Assembly: GCF_954871325.1 (NCBI RefSeq)
Contig: NC_088777.1
Span: forward strand, 10,703,366-10,767,365
Direction: 5' to 3'
Origin: Gordionus sp. m RMFG-2023
Lineage: Eukaryota > Nematomorpha > Gordioida > Chordodea > Parachordodidae
Length of the DNA: 64,000 nt
The notes beneath the pieces are model-generated. The model had not been told where the DNA came from and ran no database searches. It saw only the letters and a list, made by a program, of their open reading frames with translations. Made by a program: the position numbers and the translations under genes. Every line of letters begins with the position of its first letter. The stretch's first letter is position 1. Positions 11,411 to 23,228 of this stretch are shown piece after piece.

Positions 11411-13600
11411 AAGTTAATTAAATCATCTCTTTATTGAGAAAAAATTTTATTTCCAAAACCTAATATAATATTTAGAATATAATAAGTGTAAAAACATAAT
11501 AACTCCATTTGTATCAAAAATAGCTTGCATTCAAATGCATGAATATAAACAAAAAATGAGATATTGACATAATGCGAGCAAAATGGGGAGGGGTGCAAGA
11601 GCAGTTTCATTTGATTTTAAGGGGAGTAGGAATAGGCCTTTAAGGATGGAGGTAGGAGCTAGGCATCGAGGTTAAGCCAAATTTATTGGGGGTTACGAAT
11701 TAAATTTTTAGATTATATAGAGCAAAATATATTGCTGGAAACAGTAGTTCTATTAAATATATATGCATTTTTTGATAAACATTAACCAAGTCTACATATA
11801 GCATATTATATTATCATAGTAATTGAGTAATTTTACAAAAAAAAAACTAATTTCTGGATAATTTTCTGCTATATTTTTAAATGTAATTTAAAACGGGATA
11901 GACATTTTATAAGCAAACATAAATTCAGGCCAAACAATACACTTATTAATGTATTCATCGTATAATTTAATTCATAAATATAATTCATTTACATTTACAA
12001 TATTGATAATTTGAAGTAGAATATTGATGATATTATTGGTAAAATATATATAAGGATTATAATCATATTTAAATAATCGCAATTAATAAAAGTTATTAAA
12101 GGTGGGGGGGGGGGTGTCTCTTGTAAATTTTCTATCATGTAGACGCTGGGTAGTAGGGAGCAGACATCGAAAAGTTGGTAGGGTAGTGCATAGTGAAAAG
12201 TAAACGCTATTTAAAGATCACAGAAATAACTGATAAATTGAGATTTATTTCGATTTTAATGCATAATTAAATTTTAAATCCATTCATTCTCGTATAATGA
12301 TTTTTTCCAGTTTATATTCGTACAATTTTTCCCAGTTTATATTTATACACACTCGTAGCTAATTTTTAGATTACTATTAATAACAATTGATTTATTATTA
12401 CCAACATATATTTATTTCATTCCTTACCTAAATATGATACTTGAAAGAGTTTCAATTAGGATTTGTTGGGAAATTGCATATAGTGCTCATTGTATGATTT
12501 GCTTAATAATAGAATAAATGGACGAATATTGGCAAATGGTCCAGATGTTTATAAAGAGGATGAGGCTGGTTTTGGAGGGTATTTTTTAATAAATTTTTAT
12601 CATGTAGATCACTGTAAGGATTATAATTTATGGTTTTTTTCATTTTATCAAAAAAACGTTTGTGTTTAAACGAAGGTTAAATTTTGGTTAATTTACATTT
12701 TTATTCATTATTTTATATGGTGTTTATCAAATAGTATTTATTTATGTATAAAATATATTATATGTTTACAATAAGAAATTATATAACCATATATATTTTT
12801 ACAAAATTATTTATCTATTTAATCTATTACAAATATAGTTTAAAACCAATTTAACAAAAACAATTTATATTTAATACTAATACATTATATTTTATAATTC
12901 AAATATAATTCAATTGGCTTTAATATTACTAATAAAAAGAATTAACAAATTAACAATAATGTCCATAAAATAAAGCGAATACTTCAGTTAATAACGTTTT
13001 TAGGTAAACAAAACTTATCCTATGGAGGATAAGACCACAATGAAACACTCAACAATTTAAAAATAAGAATTCCAATTATTGGAATTTTCTTGAGATGATA
13101 TAAATTATATAAAAAAAAATGATAAAATACTCAGAGACCATTAAAGAAGGCTATTTTCCGGACATAGAAAATAAAAACTAAAACTTTTCCTAAATCAAAA
13201 TTTTGTGAAGAGCTTTTCTGTTAACTTTGTTGTCAAAGGCAACAAGTAAAAATTTGATTAAAAAAAAATAAAGATTTATAGCAAACGATTTACTATGAAA
13301 ATATATGGTATATACATGAAATTAGTTGATCTTGACTAATCATATATAAAAAATAAATGCTTCTTTCTTCTAAATAATTTATCTGGCAAAAGTAAGCTGC
13401 AAGAGTCTCAAAAATATGTGAAACAAGATGGTGGGCACCTAAAATAAATACTAAATAATTTTATGGTGACAAGAGCTTATTCCTTACAACTATATGTGCA
13501 TTACATTTGGCAATTAATAATTAATTGTTTGAAACCTCATCAGTAGATAAATCTTTGAATGAGAATTTATGCATAATTAAAACCTTAAATCAGCTTTAAT
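11411..13600. other. A+T-rich stretch without a recognisable gene
   Basis: Contains G-rich patches at 11580-11695 and a run of 11 G at 12104-12114 followed by GTGTCTCTTG. No coding stretch longer than background was recognised. Confidence 0.45.
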
Positions 13601-16600
13601 TTTCTCATTATATCTTAAAAATAAAAATATTTATATCAGCTTGAAAAGAATCGATTTCAATTTCGTAAATTTACTAACCTTCGCATCCATTCAAAATAAA
13701 GCTACAAAAAATGGTAACAAATTTAATGAAAGGACTGATTTAAAGCTAACAGATAAAATTTGGGTACAGAATTAAATACTGAAAATGAAATAAGTCGAAC
13801 AAGAAATATGTATAACGATGAATGAAAATATTAATGGCAACAAAATAGATTTACCACTATCTGTTTAAGTATTTTGTCTTATTTAATTAAATTATATATA
13901 GTTTAACCGAACTACTTCCGGTAAATAAGGAGCTTATATGAGATGTGCGATATTTGTATCCTAAGCATTATAATGAAATGAATGACATAGGTATTTCAAA
14001 AGTTTTTGAAGAAAGTTCTACAATTGAAAAAATGTATTGAGTGACAAATTACAACATGAATTGTCTTCATTTACCTTATTATAATTTACAAAGATTTAAT
14101 AGATAGGTTAAATAAATATATTGACGATATAATTTATGATAGTGAGTCTAATAACCGAAAATGTAATAACAATATAACACCTATGGGCAATAACCAGTAT
14201 TAATTAAAGTTTTTTTTTATCTCCTTAAATAACCTTATTTTGTAAAAATATTGATCTCGTTATTATTATTATTATTATTTAATATATAAACTGGTTAAAA
14301 TAATAGGAAAAGGATGAGAATAAAAAAATTATATATTATAAAATGGGAAAATAAAATATATGATATAATATGGAAAAGGAAATTATGATACATAAAATGA
14401 AAATAATAAAATCAATTGAGTGTTATAGGCCACACGTCTAATGAAGATGGTATTCAAATGATTCAGTGATAAAATATGAATTGTACTATTTCTACAAATA
14501 TTACCAAAACAACAGACTTAAATGTTAAAATACATTGGCCTAGCCAGCCTCAAAAAGTATTTTGAATTTCACAAAGGCTAGTAGTTCAGGCAATATTAGC
14601 GTTAAGTGTATCTAGATTAAGATATCAATCAAATATTATTATGTAAACCTGTGGATTTTTCTCATCGAGGCTTTCATAATAATATTTTGACTAAATTCTT
14701 AATTGCCCGTTTTTAAACCCAAATAGGGCCGTTTAACAGTAATACTCCTCTGCCTTAAAGGTATACTTCAGTATCTAAGTCATCCATAGTTAAGCTATGG
14801 GAACACATCTATGTAAGATTATTTTCACATAAATTGTCTGAAATATTTATACTAAATTTTAGTTAGATAGATACTTTTAGCTACATATTATATAGAATTA
14901 TCTATAAAATTAAACTAATTTAATAATTAAAATGGCTTTGACTATTTTTCCAGATACTGAATATGTTCATGTCATACATTAAACTGTATAGAAACACAAG
15001 ATGCTAAAAAGATCCCTTTAGAGAATGATCATTATAAGAAAGCATATGACATTATCATGTTAAAAGGCAACCTGTAGAATTACAAAATAAGTCTCGGCCA
15101 TCACCTAAACTAATTAAAAAGAGATTAAATTATTACTTTTTATTAAAGGGTATGTAATCCCAACACCAGGTGCTCCTGTACGTTGACTCACTCTATGTAG
15201 ACCTATTTTTGAAGAGAAACAAGCGCGTCCTTTAGAAAGAATTTTGAAAATCGTTTTTTGTTAAAGGCAAATAAAAATTTGCTAAGCCAAAATTTTTATA
15301 AAAATAATCGGTGTAAATATATATAATATTAATATAATATTTCGGTGTAAATATATTCTATTCTCCAGATTTTTTTTCAGTGCAATTTGGATATTTTCTA
15401 TTAAATACCATTGATTAAAATTTGCAAATCGTAAATTTTTATATTAAATATAAAAATGATGCCTTATATATTTATAAAGTAACTTCTAATGAAACTAATT
15501 ACTTTTGAAATATAATAGTAAATAGTTACCTATTTATGATGTAACTAGTTACTTTCACAAGCAACTTTTAACAACACTAGTAAAATTAAATAAATTAACT
15601 TAAATAAAAATATTTAACAATAACTTAAAGATTGGCTAGCCTAAAGGCAAATATAAAGTATATTTTAAATAAAAATAGAACATAATAACTTATAATGGGA
15701 ATTTTAACAATATTTTTACAAAATAAACTCCCCCAATCAGGGATGGTAAAATAAATATTTTTTTTATCAAAACTTGAATAATTTCGAAATTAACAATGTT
15801 TAAGAAAGACGAAAAATTTATCAAGAGATTTGTGAAAATCTAAAGAAAAAATTAAAATTACTTTTCCAGAGGAAGAGATTTAAACCAGCAATAAAAAATT
15901 GCTACATCATTAAAAAATTCATTCATGCTTCTCAATCGAAAGAGAAAACTTTTACACAATGGCTGGAAAGACTATGAGATTTACGGATAAAAAAATAAAG
16001 AGGGTTATATAAAAAATTATTACATCAGGGAATTAAATAGAAAAGGTTATGTCTATAGGAAGAAAAGAGGAAGATATACAAGCTAAAACATTTATTGACA
16101 AAAATTTCCATTTTTTAAACTGGGACAACTATAATAAGCAATTGAATAATGATTTTCAAAAACAATTCATAATGTCGAAGGGATTGAAACACATTTCAAA
16201 ATATGAATCGTTAAAGACATCCATATCAACAAAAATAGACGTTACGACAGAATACTAAATTTAGACATAATATTAATATTAATAAATGGCAAAACTATGA
16301 TTATAACTATGACATAAAACTATCTGCAAGCTTTAATCATATCAATAAATATATTAGTGATAACGATAATAGTAATACAATATAATAATACAAGTTGATC
16401 CAGAACAATTCAATAAATAAACATATGGTTTAAAAATTCTTAAATTCAATTATAAATTCTGACTATGCAGGCAGAAAAATTAATATCTTATGAAGCGCAA
16501 TTTTTAAATACAATAGTATTAGTAAACCTTTGGAAGCATTGGTTACCGAAATTATAAAGCAATTATGGAGGATTAAGATTGCAAGCTTTTCCTACTATAT

Positions 16601-17160
16601 TAAATGACATTGACTAAACCAACTTAGTATAAACAAAATGTATGTGACGATAATATTAAAACATTCAAAAAGAACAAAAGTGAAGTTTCAAGAAATTATA
16701 ATCCTTGAAAATTGTTAAAATTAAATAACTCATATTTAAACTCCAAAGGATCATTACTAATTGACTTAAAAGAAAAAAATATTTAGAAATATCAAAATAC
16801 AATAGATTCTTAATGAGAAAGTGACAGTTGTACATTTAAAGAAGAGGGAAAAGTTCTCACAAAATACTAACAAATTTAAATGTCACACGACCAGTTAGAA
16901 AAAAGCATAAACCTATAATGAAAACGATATCAATACAAGTAAGAAAATCTAAAAGTTAATTAACTCAAAAGTTTAACTTCAACAAAAGATAGACCAAAAA
17001 TAAAATAATAATATCACATAAAGGTACGATACACAAACAATCCGGAAAAATTGATTTCTGAAGATACATATATCGAAATATCTAAAGCTTAGTATTTGAC
17101 AAATTCAAGTATTTCAAATGCACATATTCATATTTTATTATACAATTACCACTTATCAAA
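13600..17160 (+). pseudogene. coding-like, Asn/Lys/Ile-rich decayed region, family unknown
   Basis: Scattered plus-strand segments read like protein, but frames shift and stops (TAA and TGA) are frequent: NEMNDIGISKVFEESSTIEK near 13970, a 69-codon open stretch at 16049-16258 (with DKNFHFLNWDNYNKQLNNDF), a second frame at about 16260-16385 (KWQNYDYNYDIKLSASFNHI) and further pieces to about 17100 (PLEALVTEIIKQLWRIKIAS). Composition is purine-rich, unlike flanking spacer. Imperfect direct repeats sharing TATATAAACTGG plus GAATAAAAA lie near 14276-14330 and 17235-17285 and could bound an element. It may be a dead transposon or a decayed host gene; I recognise no domain. A degenerate MITE end (GCCGTTTAACAGTAATACT) lies near 14730-14750. 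Confidence 0.3.
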
Positions 17161-17304
17161 TAGCCTCACATATTATATTTATTACATTTTGTATGTAGTA
17201 CAAATTTTTTTATTTGAATAACTTTTATTAATTTTATATATATAAACTGGCGAATATAAGAAAGGGGATCAGAATAAAAATATATTACAGGGTTTTCCAC
17301 AAGA

Positions 17305-17515
17305 AAATGGAAAAGCCCCAATCAAAAAAAAAGAAATGTTAATCATAAAAGGAAAATGTTCTATATAAAAAAAAGAAAAGTGTCAAACAAAAAAGATAAG
17401 ACTCGATCAAAAATAAAAAAAGTGTCTATAATTAAATGGGAAAGGTCCAATCAAAAAAGAAAATTCCCAGGAGAAAAAAGGTTCCAATCAAAAAGGAAGA
17501 TTTCCAAGAAAATAA
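17305..17515. repeat. imperfect ~22-bp tandem array, GGAAAAGGT-CAATCAAAA type
   Basis: Degenerate tandem units built on TGGAAAAGCCCCAATCAAAA / GGAAAGGTCCAATCAAAAAA run through this segment. A related array occurs at 50720-50870. An open frame across it (17436-17621) follows from the repeat and is not a convincing gene. Such arrays resemble the tandem-repeat terminal regions of the MULE at 45.5-49.8 kb, but no second half was found here. Confidence 0.5.
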
Positions 17516-17949
17516 TTATTTTTTATATTTAATTTTGTGTTGTCATTTTTATAACCCGGAAATATTATTTTTCTTAAATTTTTTTAAAATTATTTTTCTT
17601 AATATTTTATTTTTCTTCTAATTGTTATTTTTTTTATTTAATTTAACATTATTAAGGGATTAGTTGTTTTAATGATTGGTTTATTTGTTTTACACATAAT
17701 TTATTTTTTTAAAAAAAATATACAAACCCTTATTTTTTAAATCTTTTTTATAAAATTGTATTTTCGCAAAGCCCGGCTTAATAATCTTTGGATAAGATAC
17801 CCGATCCGTTAAAATTTTATGAAAAGTCCTTCGCCCGTTAATCATTTTTAATATCTATATATAATTTTTTCTCAGTGGGAATTAAGGCTCCTATAGGTCT
17901 CTATTTCTTTTTACAACCGTTTTATAAATTAATCGTGTTTGATATCTGT

Positions 17950-18250
17950 TAATTTATTGTGAATCAACGGATCGACCCTGTCTGTATAAAAGATTGTATC
18001 GGAGTCGAGCAAAAAAATTAATGGGCCGGGGAAAAAATTGAGTTGGATTATTGTAGAATTATGATATTTGATTGAAGAGATTATCTATAAAGTGTAGTAT
18101 TTTTAACTACTCCTCAATATTATAAATGGTTGTTTATTTTGGTGTTTAACTATATAAATTTCGGGTTAGTCCTTGTATTCAAAGACCGGGCCGGGTACAA
18201 ATTTGGCTGGGCCTAGACAAAACCCAAATAGCGATTTGCAGACCTCTACT
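17950..18250. repeat. degenerate CGGGCC-rich hAT-type MITE copy
   Basis: G/C-rich patches (GACCGGGCCGGGTAC, TGGCTGGGCCTAG) and an end-like TTTGCAGACCTCTA resemble the MITE at 56065-56346, whose right end has GCCTGCAAATCTCTG. Similar eroded fragments occur at 49195-49265, 53135-53280 and 53745-53880. Ends are not well defined. Confidence 0.4.
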
Positions 18251-18256
18251 CTATAG

Positions 18257-18839
18257 CAGGAACCCGGAGTGAAGCGTAACGAACCGTTAAACTATTATAA
18301 ACCGTTATAAATATTCGAACCGTAACCGAACCGATATAATTATTTTATGAAAGAGTAAAAAGAACCCTTATAAAAAAGGTTAAACCGGTTGAGTTTTAAT
18401 ATATTAGTAATTGGAAAAAATTGAATATCCAGAATTATATAAACGCTCTTATAGTACTGGGGGTTCCCGCAACACAAGTTTCTGAAAGGGCATTTTCGGG
18501 GCTAAAATTTTAAGTTATCGTTACAACAAACAAATATAAATCCATTTATATTAGAAAATATATTACTTATGCGTTCAAATAATATATTTAAATTTGAGTT
18601 ATTTTGAATCTTACATATTTTTTATATATAATTCATATATCATATGCTTATAATAAAAATAAATTAGACGATGGTGTTGCTTCAATAAAGAAAATTTCCA
18701 ACCGTAATGAAGAATTATAAATAAAATTAGCTGAACTGAACCTTTATAAATTTTTTGTTAAGAACCGTAACCATTATATTTTTTTACATACCGAACCGTA
18801 ACCAAATTGAACCGTTATAAATAACGGTTCGGGGCCCTG
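18257..18839 (+). mobile_element. internally deleted hAT transposon with hATC remnant
   Basis: Inverted ends begin CAGG and share CGAACCGTTA; the right end read in reverse is CAGGGCCCCGAACCGTTATT. Flanking octamers ctctatag and atctaaag agree at 6 of 8. Inside, near 18465-18510, the plus strand encodes VPATQVSERAFSGLK, matching the conserved C-terminal dimerisation block of hAT transposases (VPATSVPSERAFSG); degraded matches to the following residues continue in a shifted frame to about 18580. The rest of the transposase is absent, so this is a deletion derivative. Confidence 0.75.
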
Positions 18840-18879
18840 ATCTAAAGATTTCGCGTTTAAGTTAGACAATTCTTAAAAT

Positions 18880-19015
18880 ACAAAAATTTGCATATTATTA
18901 TTTATTTTCAATTAATAATATCAAAATCTCCAGGGTTATTAAATATTATTTTGGGCTAAAATCGTAATCAGGCAGTTTTTAAAAATCGACCCAAATCGTG
19001 CTTTTTATCACCACT
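18880..19015. repeat. truncated TAGTGTTG-family MITE
   Basis: The right half of the family is recognisable: TTTGGGCTAAAATCG, TTTTTAAAAATCGACCCAAA and the terminal CACCACTA. The left end is missing or eroded next to the hAT fragment at 18257-18839. Its right end falls inside the minus-strand ORF at 18968-19240. Confidence 0.6.
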
Positions 19016-19240
19016 AGTTATAAGGCTTAACATAGATCCCATGAATGGAAATGCAGTTATGCAGTTGAATTCGATCAAATGATATTTTTGTCTATGATAT
19101 AGGTTATCCTTTAGGGCCCTATGGTGAAGTTTCCTAGTATTTTTAAAGGTGGCTGATTCTCCTAGGCTCATAAAGGTGGTTGTGTATTTGTTGCACTTTG
19201 ATGTATCGGCGGCAGTGATTGATTGAAATATAGTTATCAT
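19012..19240 (-). CDS. small ORF of unknown function, disrupted by a MITE end
   Basis: From ATG at 19240 the minus strand is open for 90 codons; the first 74 or so (it starts MITIFQSITAADTSKCNKY and includes SLGESATFKNTRKLHHRALK) have a varied composition that looks more like protein than spacer. The last 15 codons are sequence of the MITE ending at 19015, so if this was a gene or exon it has been cut by that insertion. No domain, signal peptide or membrane segment is recognised, and no continuation was found beyond the MITE. It may be chance. Confidence 0.25.
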
Positions 19241-20939
19241 TCATTTGGTAAATAAATAATAAATTTAAATACAAATAATATTAGTATTTATTATATAAGT
19301 TCAGTGAAAATTTGATTATATATACATATTAAGTCCTAATCAGATTTCCTTACCATCCTCTCTGGATTATTTATAATATTTTATTATCATTTTCAAATAA
19401 GTAGTTTATTCAAACCATTTTTACTTCTTCTATATATTTTTTCTTCAAGTAAAAATTTGCTCATAATTTATTAGATATTATATATATATGAGTTGAAAAA
19501 TATAAAAATTAGTTTATATTTTGCTGATATATTATGGTCAATAAATTATCAAGTATATTTTAAAGAATGTATTTATCGTATATTATATAATAAATGATAT
19601 TCTTAATCATAACTATATTAAATAACAATAACTACCTACGGGTATAAAATTACTGCTAGGAGTTTAAACACAAATAAAATCTAATTTGGAAGGAATGTTT
19701 ATTTATTGATTATATCAAAAAGTGGTTTCTGGACGGAATAAAAATATTAACATATATGTATATGTTATATTTCAATTTGCATTTGAAATAAATATATCAT
19801 AAATTTGTTTAAAAATTCATTATAATTATTAATTTGAATCACTGACAACATTTATTTTGAAGAATAAACCTTGCCAAATCGCTATTGAAATTAAAACCCT
19901 TTAAAAATTAAAAATATCGAAGTGGATGATTATTTTGCACGCTAGTAAAATACAATCAAATGATCTTTTCTTCTAAATATTAGCATTCTAGCTAACAATT
20001 TCAAAAGAAATATAAATATAGACTTTTAGAATACTGTTGGTTGATAGTTCTTTCTTGATTAAATTTATTTTTTCAGATTTCCTTTTTTAATATTTTGATC
20101 AACTCAAAAAAAAATTAATAGTAAATTTCAACAGAGCTCTTACATTTTTTTTATTCCAAATTATATTATATATATCTGATATAAAATATACCATTATTTT
20201 TTTATTCTTCATTTTCTCCTATTTTTTCTGCGCGGAATATTATCATTTATACTCGAGAGACCTGGCACGTTGGATACAGGAGCACTTCAGTCCGCTCTTA
20301 TTACAAGCTATTATTGCATTACAGTTATAAAATTGTATTTCATTTACTAATTTACTGCTTATTTTATCAATAATTAAAATTATAACTAGTCTCCAGAATT
20401 ATATCAAATAAATTTTTTGGTGGACCAACTAATAATCACCTTTTAAAATATTGAGATAACCACTAAACCAATTAGTATAATGACCCACAAATGTCTTTTT
20501 ATAGTAAGTTTCTAAAAAGTTATCGAATGGGATCATTGCAATATTTATAAATAATTCAAAAATTTCATAATCTCGTCCAAAATATTTATTTAAAAATCTA
20601 TTTCACATTTAAAATATTTATGCTGATTCAAATTTATCCCAAAATCGCGGCTTCTTTTATATAGGGTAATTTTTAGTGTATTATAAAAAATTTTAACACC
20701 TTTTTAATATAAAATTCAATTTCACATTTTTTAAACGATATACCAAGCTATTAAATAAACTAGCCTTATTAATAATATAACATATCGCATCTAATTTTTA
20801 AATTATGTAAATGAAGCTTAGCTTTAAATGATGTTTTTTTTCTCACGATAATGTTTTAATATGTAATTGGATAATAACCATTTAGGAATGGGGGAGTATG
20901 TATGGTTATTTTTTCACATTTTCTCCAAGCGTCTTTAGG
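19241..20939. other. A+T-rich stretch without a recognisable gene
   Basis: No coding, repeat or RNA structure was recognised apart from simple A/T runs. Confidence 0.45.
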
Positions 20940-21153
20940 TAGTGTTGCTAAAAAGCCCGATTCGGGTCTATTTTTAAATACGGCCCGATTAAGATTATAA
21001 CATAATATTATGTAAATTTGGAGATTTTACTCAAAGATGGCAGCAAAATTTGGACATCTATTTAAAATTTCGAGGCTTAGATTATTTTATTTTGGCTAAA
21101 ATCTTAAGGGCCATTTCTAAAAATCGATCCAAACCGTGCTTTTTAACAACACT
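20940..21153. repeat. hAT-type MITE, TAGTGTTG family, copy 3
   Basis: Starts TAGTGTTGCTAAAAAGCCCG and ends with the inverse, GTGCTTTTTAACAACACT. Internal CGGCCCGATTAAGATTATA and TTTTGGCTAAAATCTTAA match the copies at 2.2 and 45.1 kb. The target duplication is no longer clear. Non-coding. Confidence 0.75.
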
Positions 21154-22640
21154 CATACTTAAAATGAGCTTAAAAATAATTTTAAAAAACTTCTATGTAC
21201 TCCGTTTCTAAGAAATGGGAGGGTGTATGCAAATTATTTAAACTAGATTAGAAACCATGTATGAGGGCTTTAAAAAATTCCTAACAATTTAACATGGGTT
21301 TTTAATTCTAATTATCCCTTCCCTGACATTACATTTTAATAAATGACTGCACAAATTAAAAATTTTGTCATATAATATTTATCTTACAAATTCTCATAAA
21401 GTTTAAAGTGTGTCACGTTCATTATAATAACTTTATTATACAATCACAACATGCATGTCACACTTTGTATTATATTTATTTATATTAAATATATTAAATT
21501 TCATAAAATGTCCTACTAAATAATAAATTACATATATCTATTGTAACAAAATTAAAAAAAAATGCCTTTTAGATAAATACAACATCATAATTTAGTCTAT
21601 AAAAAACTGATGAAATGAGTTAATTTATAAACCGTTATTTTGTTATAAAATTAATATAAATATATTCATAAATTATTTACTAAAAGTAAGATCCTTCATT
21701 ATAAATTCGTATAATATTGAAGAAAGAATTTTTTGATATAAAACTTTAAACTAGATATTGCAATTTTTCATGGGTTGTCATTTTGTCAAAAAAAAAATAA
21801 AACGTGAATTTTTTTAAAAAATGAATAATTTATATGAAATGTTTTACTATGAGCAATGTAATAATGATTTAGATTTGGCTATAAAGCAGGACTATTAATA
21901 TCGTTTGAAAAGATCTAAAGGTAAACAATAAATGGTCCAGGAAGAACCTTCATCTTAGATGAAGTGTTCATCTGTTTGTTATTTCGTGAAAATGTTCTCT
22001 TTAGTCATATTAAATCGATAAAATAGCTATAATATTTTTCTCTTGTAACAAAGTATTTCGCTGGTGTGGCCACAACTGGTTTTCGTTCTTTTTTGCACTG
22101 GAAAGTAATCTAATTGTCATGTATGATAAATAATTAGAATAATTTTTTTAATAAATATATTTATTCATCTCTCCCCCCTTCTTTTTCTTAAAAATCAATA
22201 TATAAAAAAAAGACAATAGATATCGACTAAACCTACGTAATATGACTGGCCTAATTCCAAAATTTCCATCCCTTTACGTGTTTAAATTTTAGCGTTTATT
22301 TGGCAAAGAAAAAATAAACAATAAATTTTTTCCCCCTTTTCCCATGGTCATAATTTCTCATTAATTTATATTTAACTAAATAAGCAAACAAAAATAGTTA
22401 AATAAAAATTCGGAATATAAATTTAAATAAAAATCAATTAAAATTTCGTGTTAATTAATTTTATAAACGTGTGGTATATTGTTTTAGTTTCAAATTACAT
22501 TATATATTTTATTGTAATTAATGAGGTAAATGACCATATTAAAAAAATAATTTTAAAGCACTATTTTTTTAATTTATTATAATGAACTTTTAAAGAATAA
22601 AGGATTTTTAATTATAAAATAAATACAATAAAAAATTAAA
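21154..22640. other. A+T-rich spacer downstream of the CDK-inhibitor gene
   Basis: No gene is recognised. TTTATT at about 22571-22576 gives an AATAAA on the minus strand about 70 bases past the stop codon of the CDK-inhibitor gene and is a plausible polyadenylation signal for it. Confidence 0.4.
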
Positions 22641-22646
22641 TTCGTT

Positions 22647-23228
22647 TCATCGTAATTTTTTTTTGAAAAAAAAACCTATAATTTTGGATTGATATATCGT
22701 GGGAGTCAGGTCAACTTTTGAGCAAATTTTGCAATCGATATTTAAGCAGGGATTTTGAACTATATCGAGGAGAGAATTAGACGAAATTTCTTTCGATATA
22801 TTTTGGGTAGAGTGAATATTTTCTAAAGTTTTGGATGCGACTAATACTGGTATTTTAGGAAAAGAAATGTGACGTTGTTGCGAATGCTCAGCAACCGTAT
22901 AAGCATTCAATGATTGTGATTCTTTAAACCTAGTAATGACATCATGTGAATTGTGATCTTTAATATTAGACTTAAAGTTATTTGACTGTAAGCCAGAAAA
23001 ACTTTGCCACTGATAAGGTCCGGGTAAAGGGTTTTCAGCGACAAAATCGAAATTCCACTTGGAAGCTTGATTAGCATGTAGTTTACGAAATTTAACGAAT
23101 ATTTCTGATTTAAAATCCGAATTGCTAGCACATTGCCCAAAGAGTCTTTTTTTGCATAAGGATTTTGCAGACGTATTCATCAGCGGAGAATTATTGAATG
23201 GCGAAGAATGAATTTTTAATCCGTTCAT
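22647..23228 (-). CDS. CDK inhibitor of the p21/p27 (CIP/KIP, CDI domain) family with PIP box
   Basis: A single-exon gene of 193 codons. The N-terminal half carries the CDI domain: a cyclin-docking motif KKRLFG (residues 26-31), a linker helix, and the CDK-binding block KWNFDFVAENPLPGPYQW (57-74), which matches p21/p27 (WNFDF, PL-G-Y-W). Such proteins bind cyclin-CDK complexes in the nucleus and arrest the cell cycle. The extreme C terminus, QSKIIGFF (180-187) followed by basic KKKLR, fits the PCNA-binding PIP box Q-x-x-[ILM]-x-x-[FY]-[FY], as in vertebrate p21 and fly Dacapo. The TD pair of a CRL4-Cdt2 PIP degron is absent (IG instead), although a lysine sits at +4. Possible proline-directed phosphosites are S9, S14 and T175. 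A cysteine cluster (161, 166, 169) precedes the PIP box. The ATG at 23228 leaves about 25 residues before the cyclin motif, usual for the family. Length is close to p21 and p27. It ends in TGA. Confidence 0.92.
   Translation of the reverse strand: MNGLKIHSSPFNNSPLMNTSAKSLCKKRLFGQCASNSDFKSEIFVKFRKLHANQASKWNFDFVAENPLPGPYQWQSFSGLQSNNFKSNIKDHNSHDVITRFKESQSLNAYTVAEHSQQRHISFPKIPVLVASKTLENIHSTQNISKEISSNSLLDIVQNPCLNIDCKICSKVDLTPTIYQSKIIGFFFKKKLR

Noticed and set aside
22907-23140. 77-codon minus-strand ORF inside the CDK-inhibitor gene
   Set aside because: Another frame of the real gene; no independent evidence.
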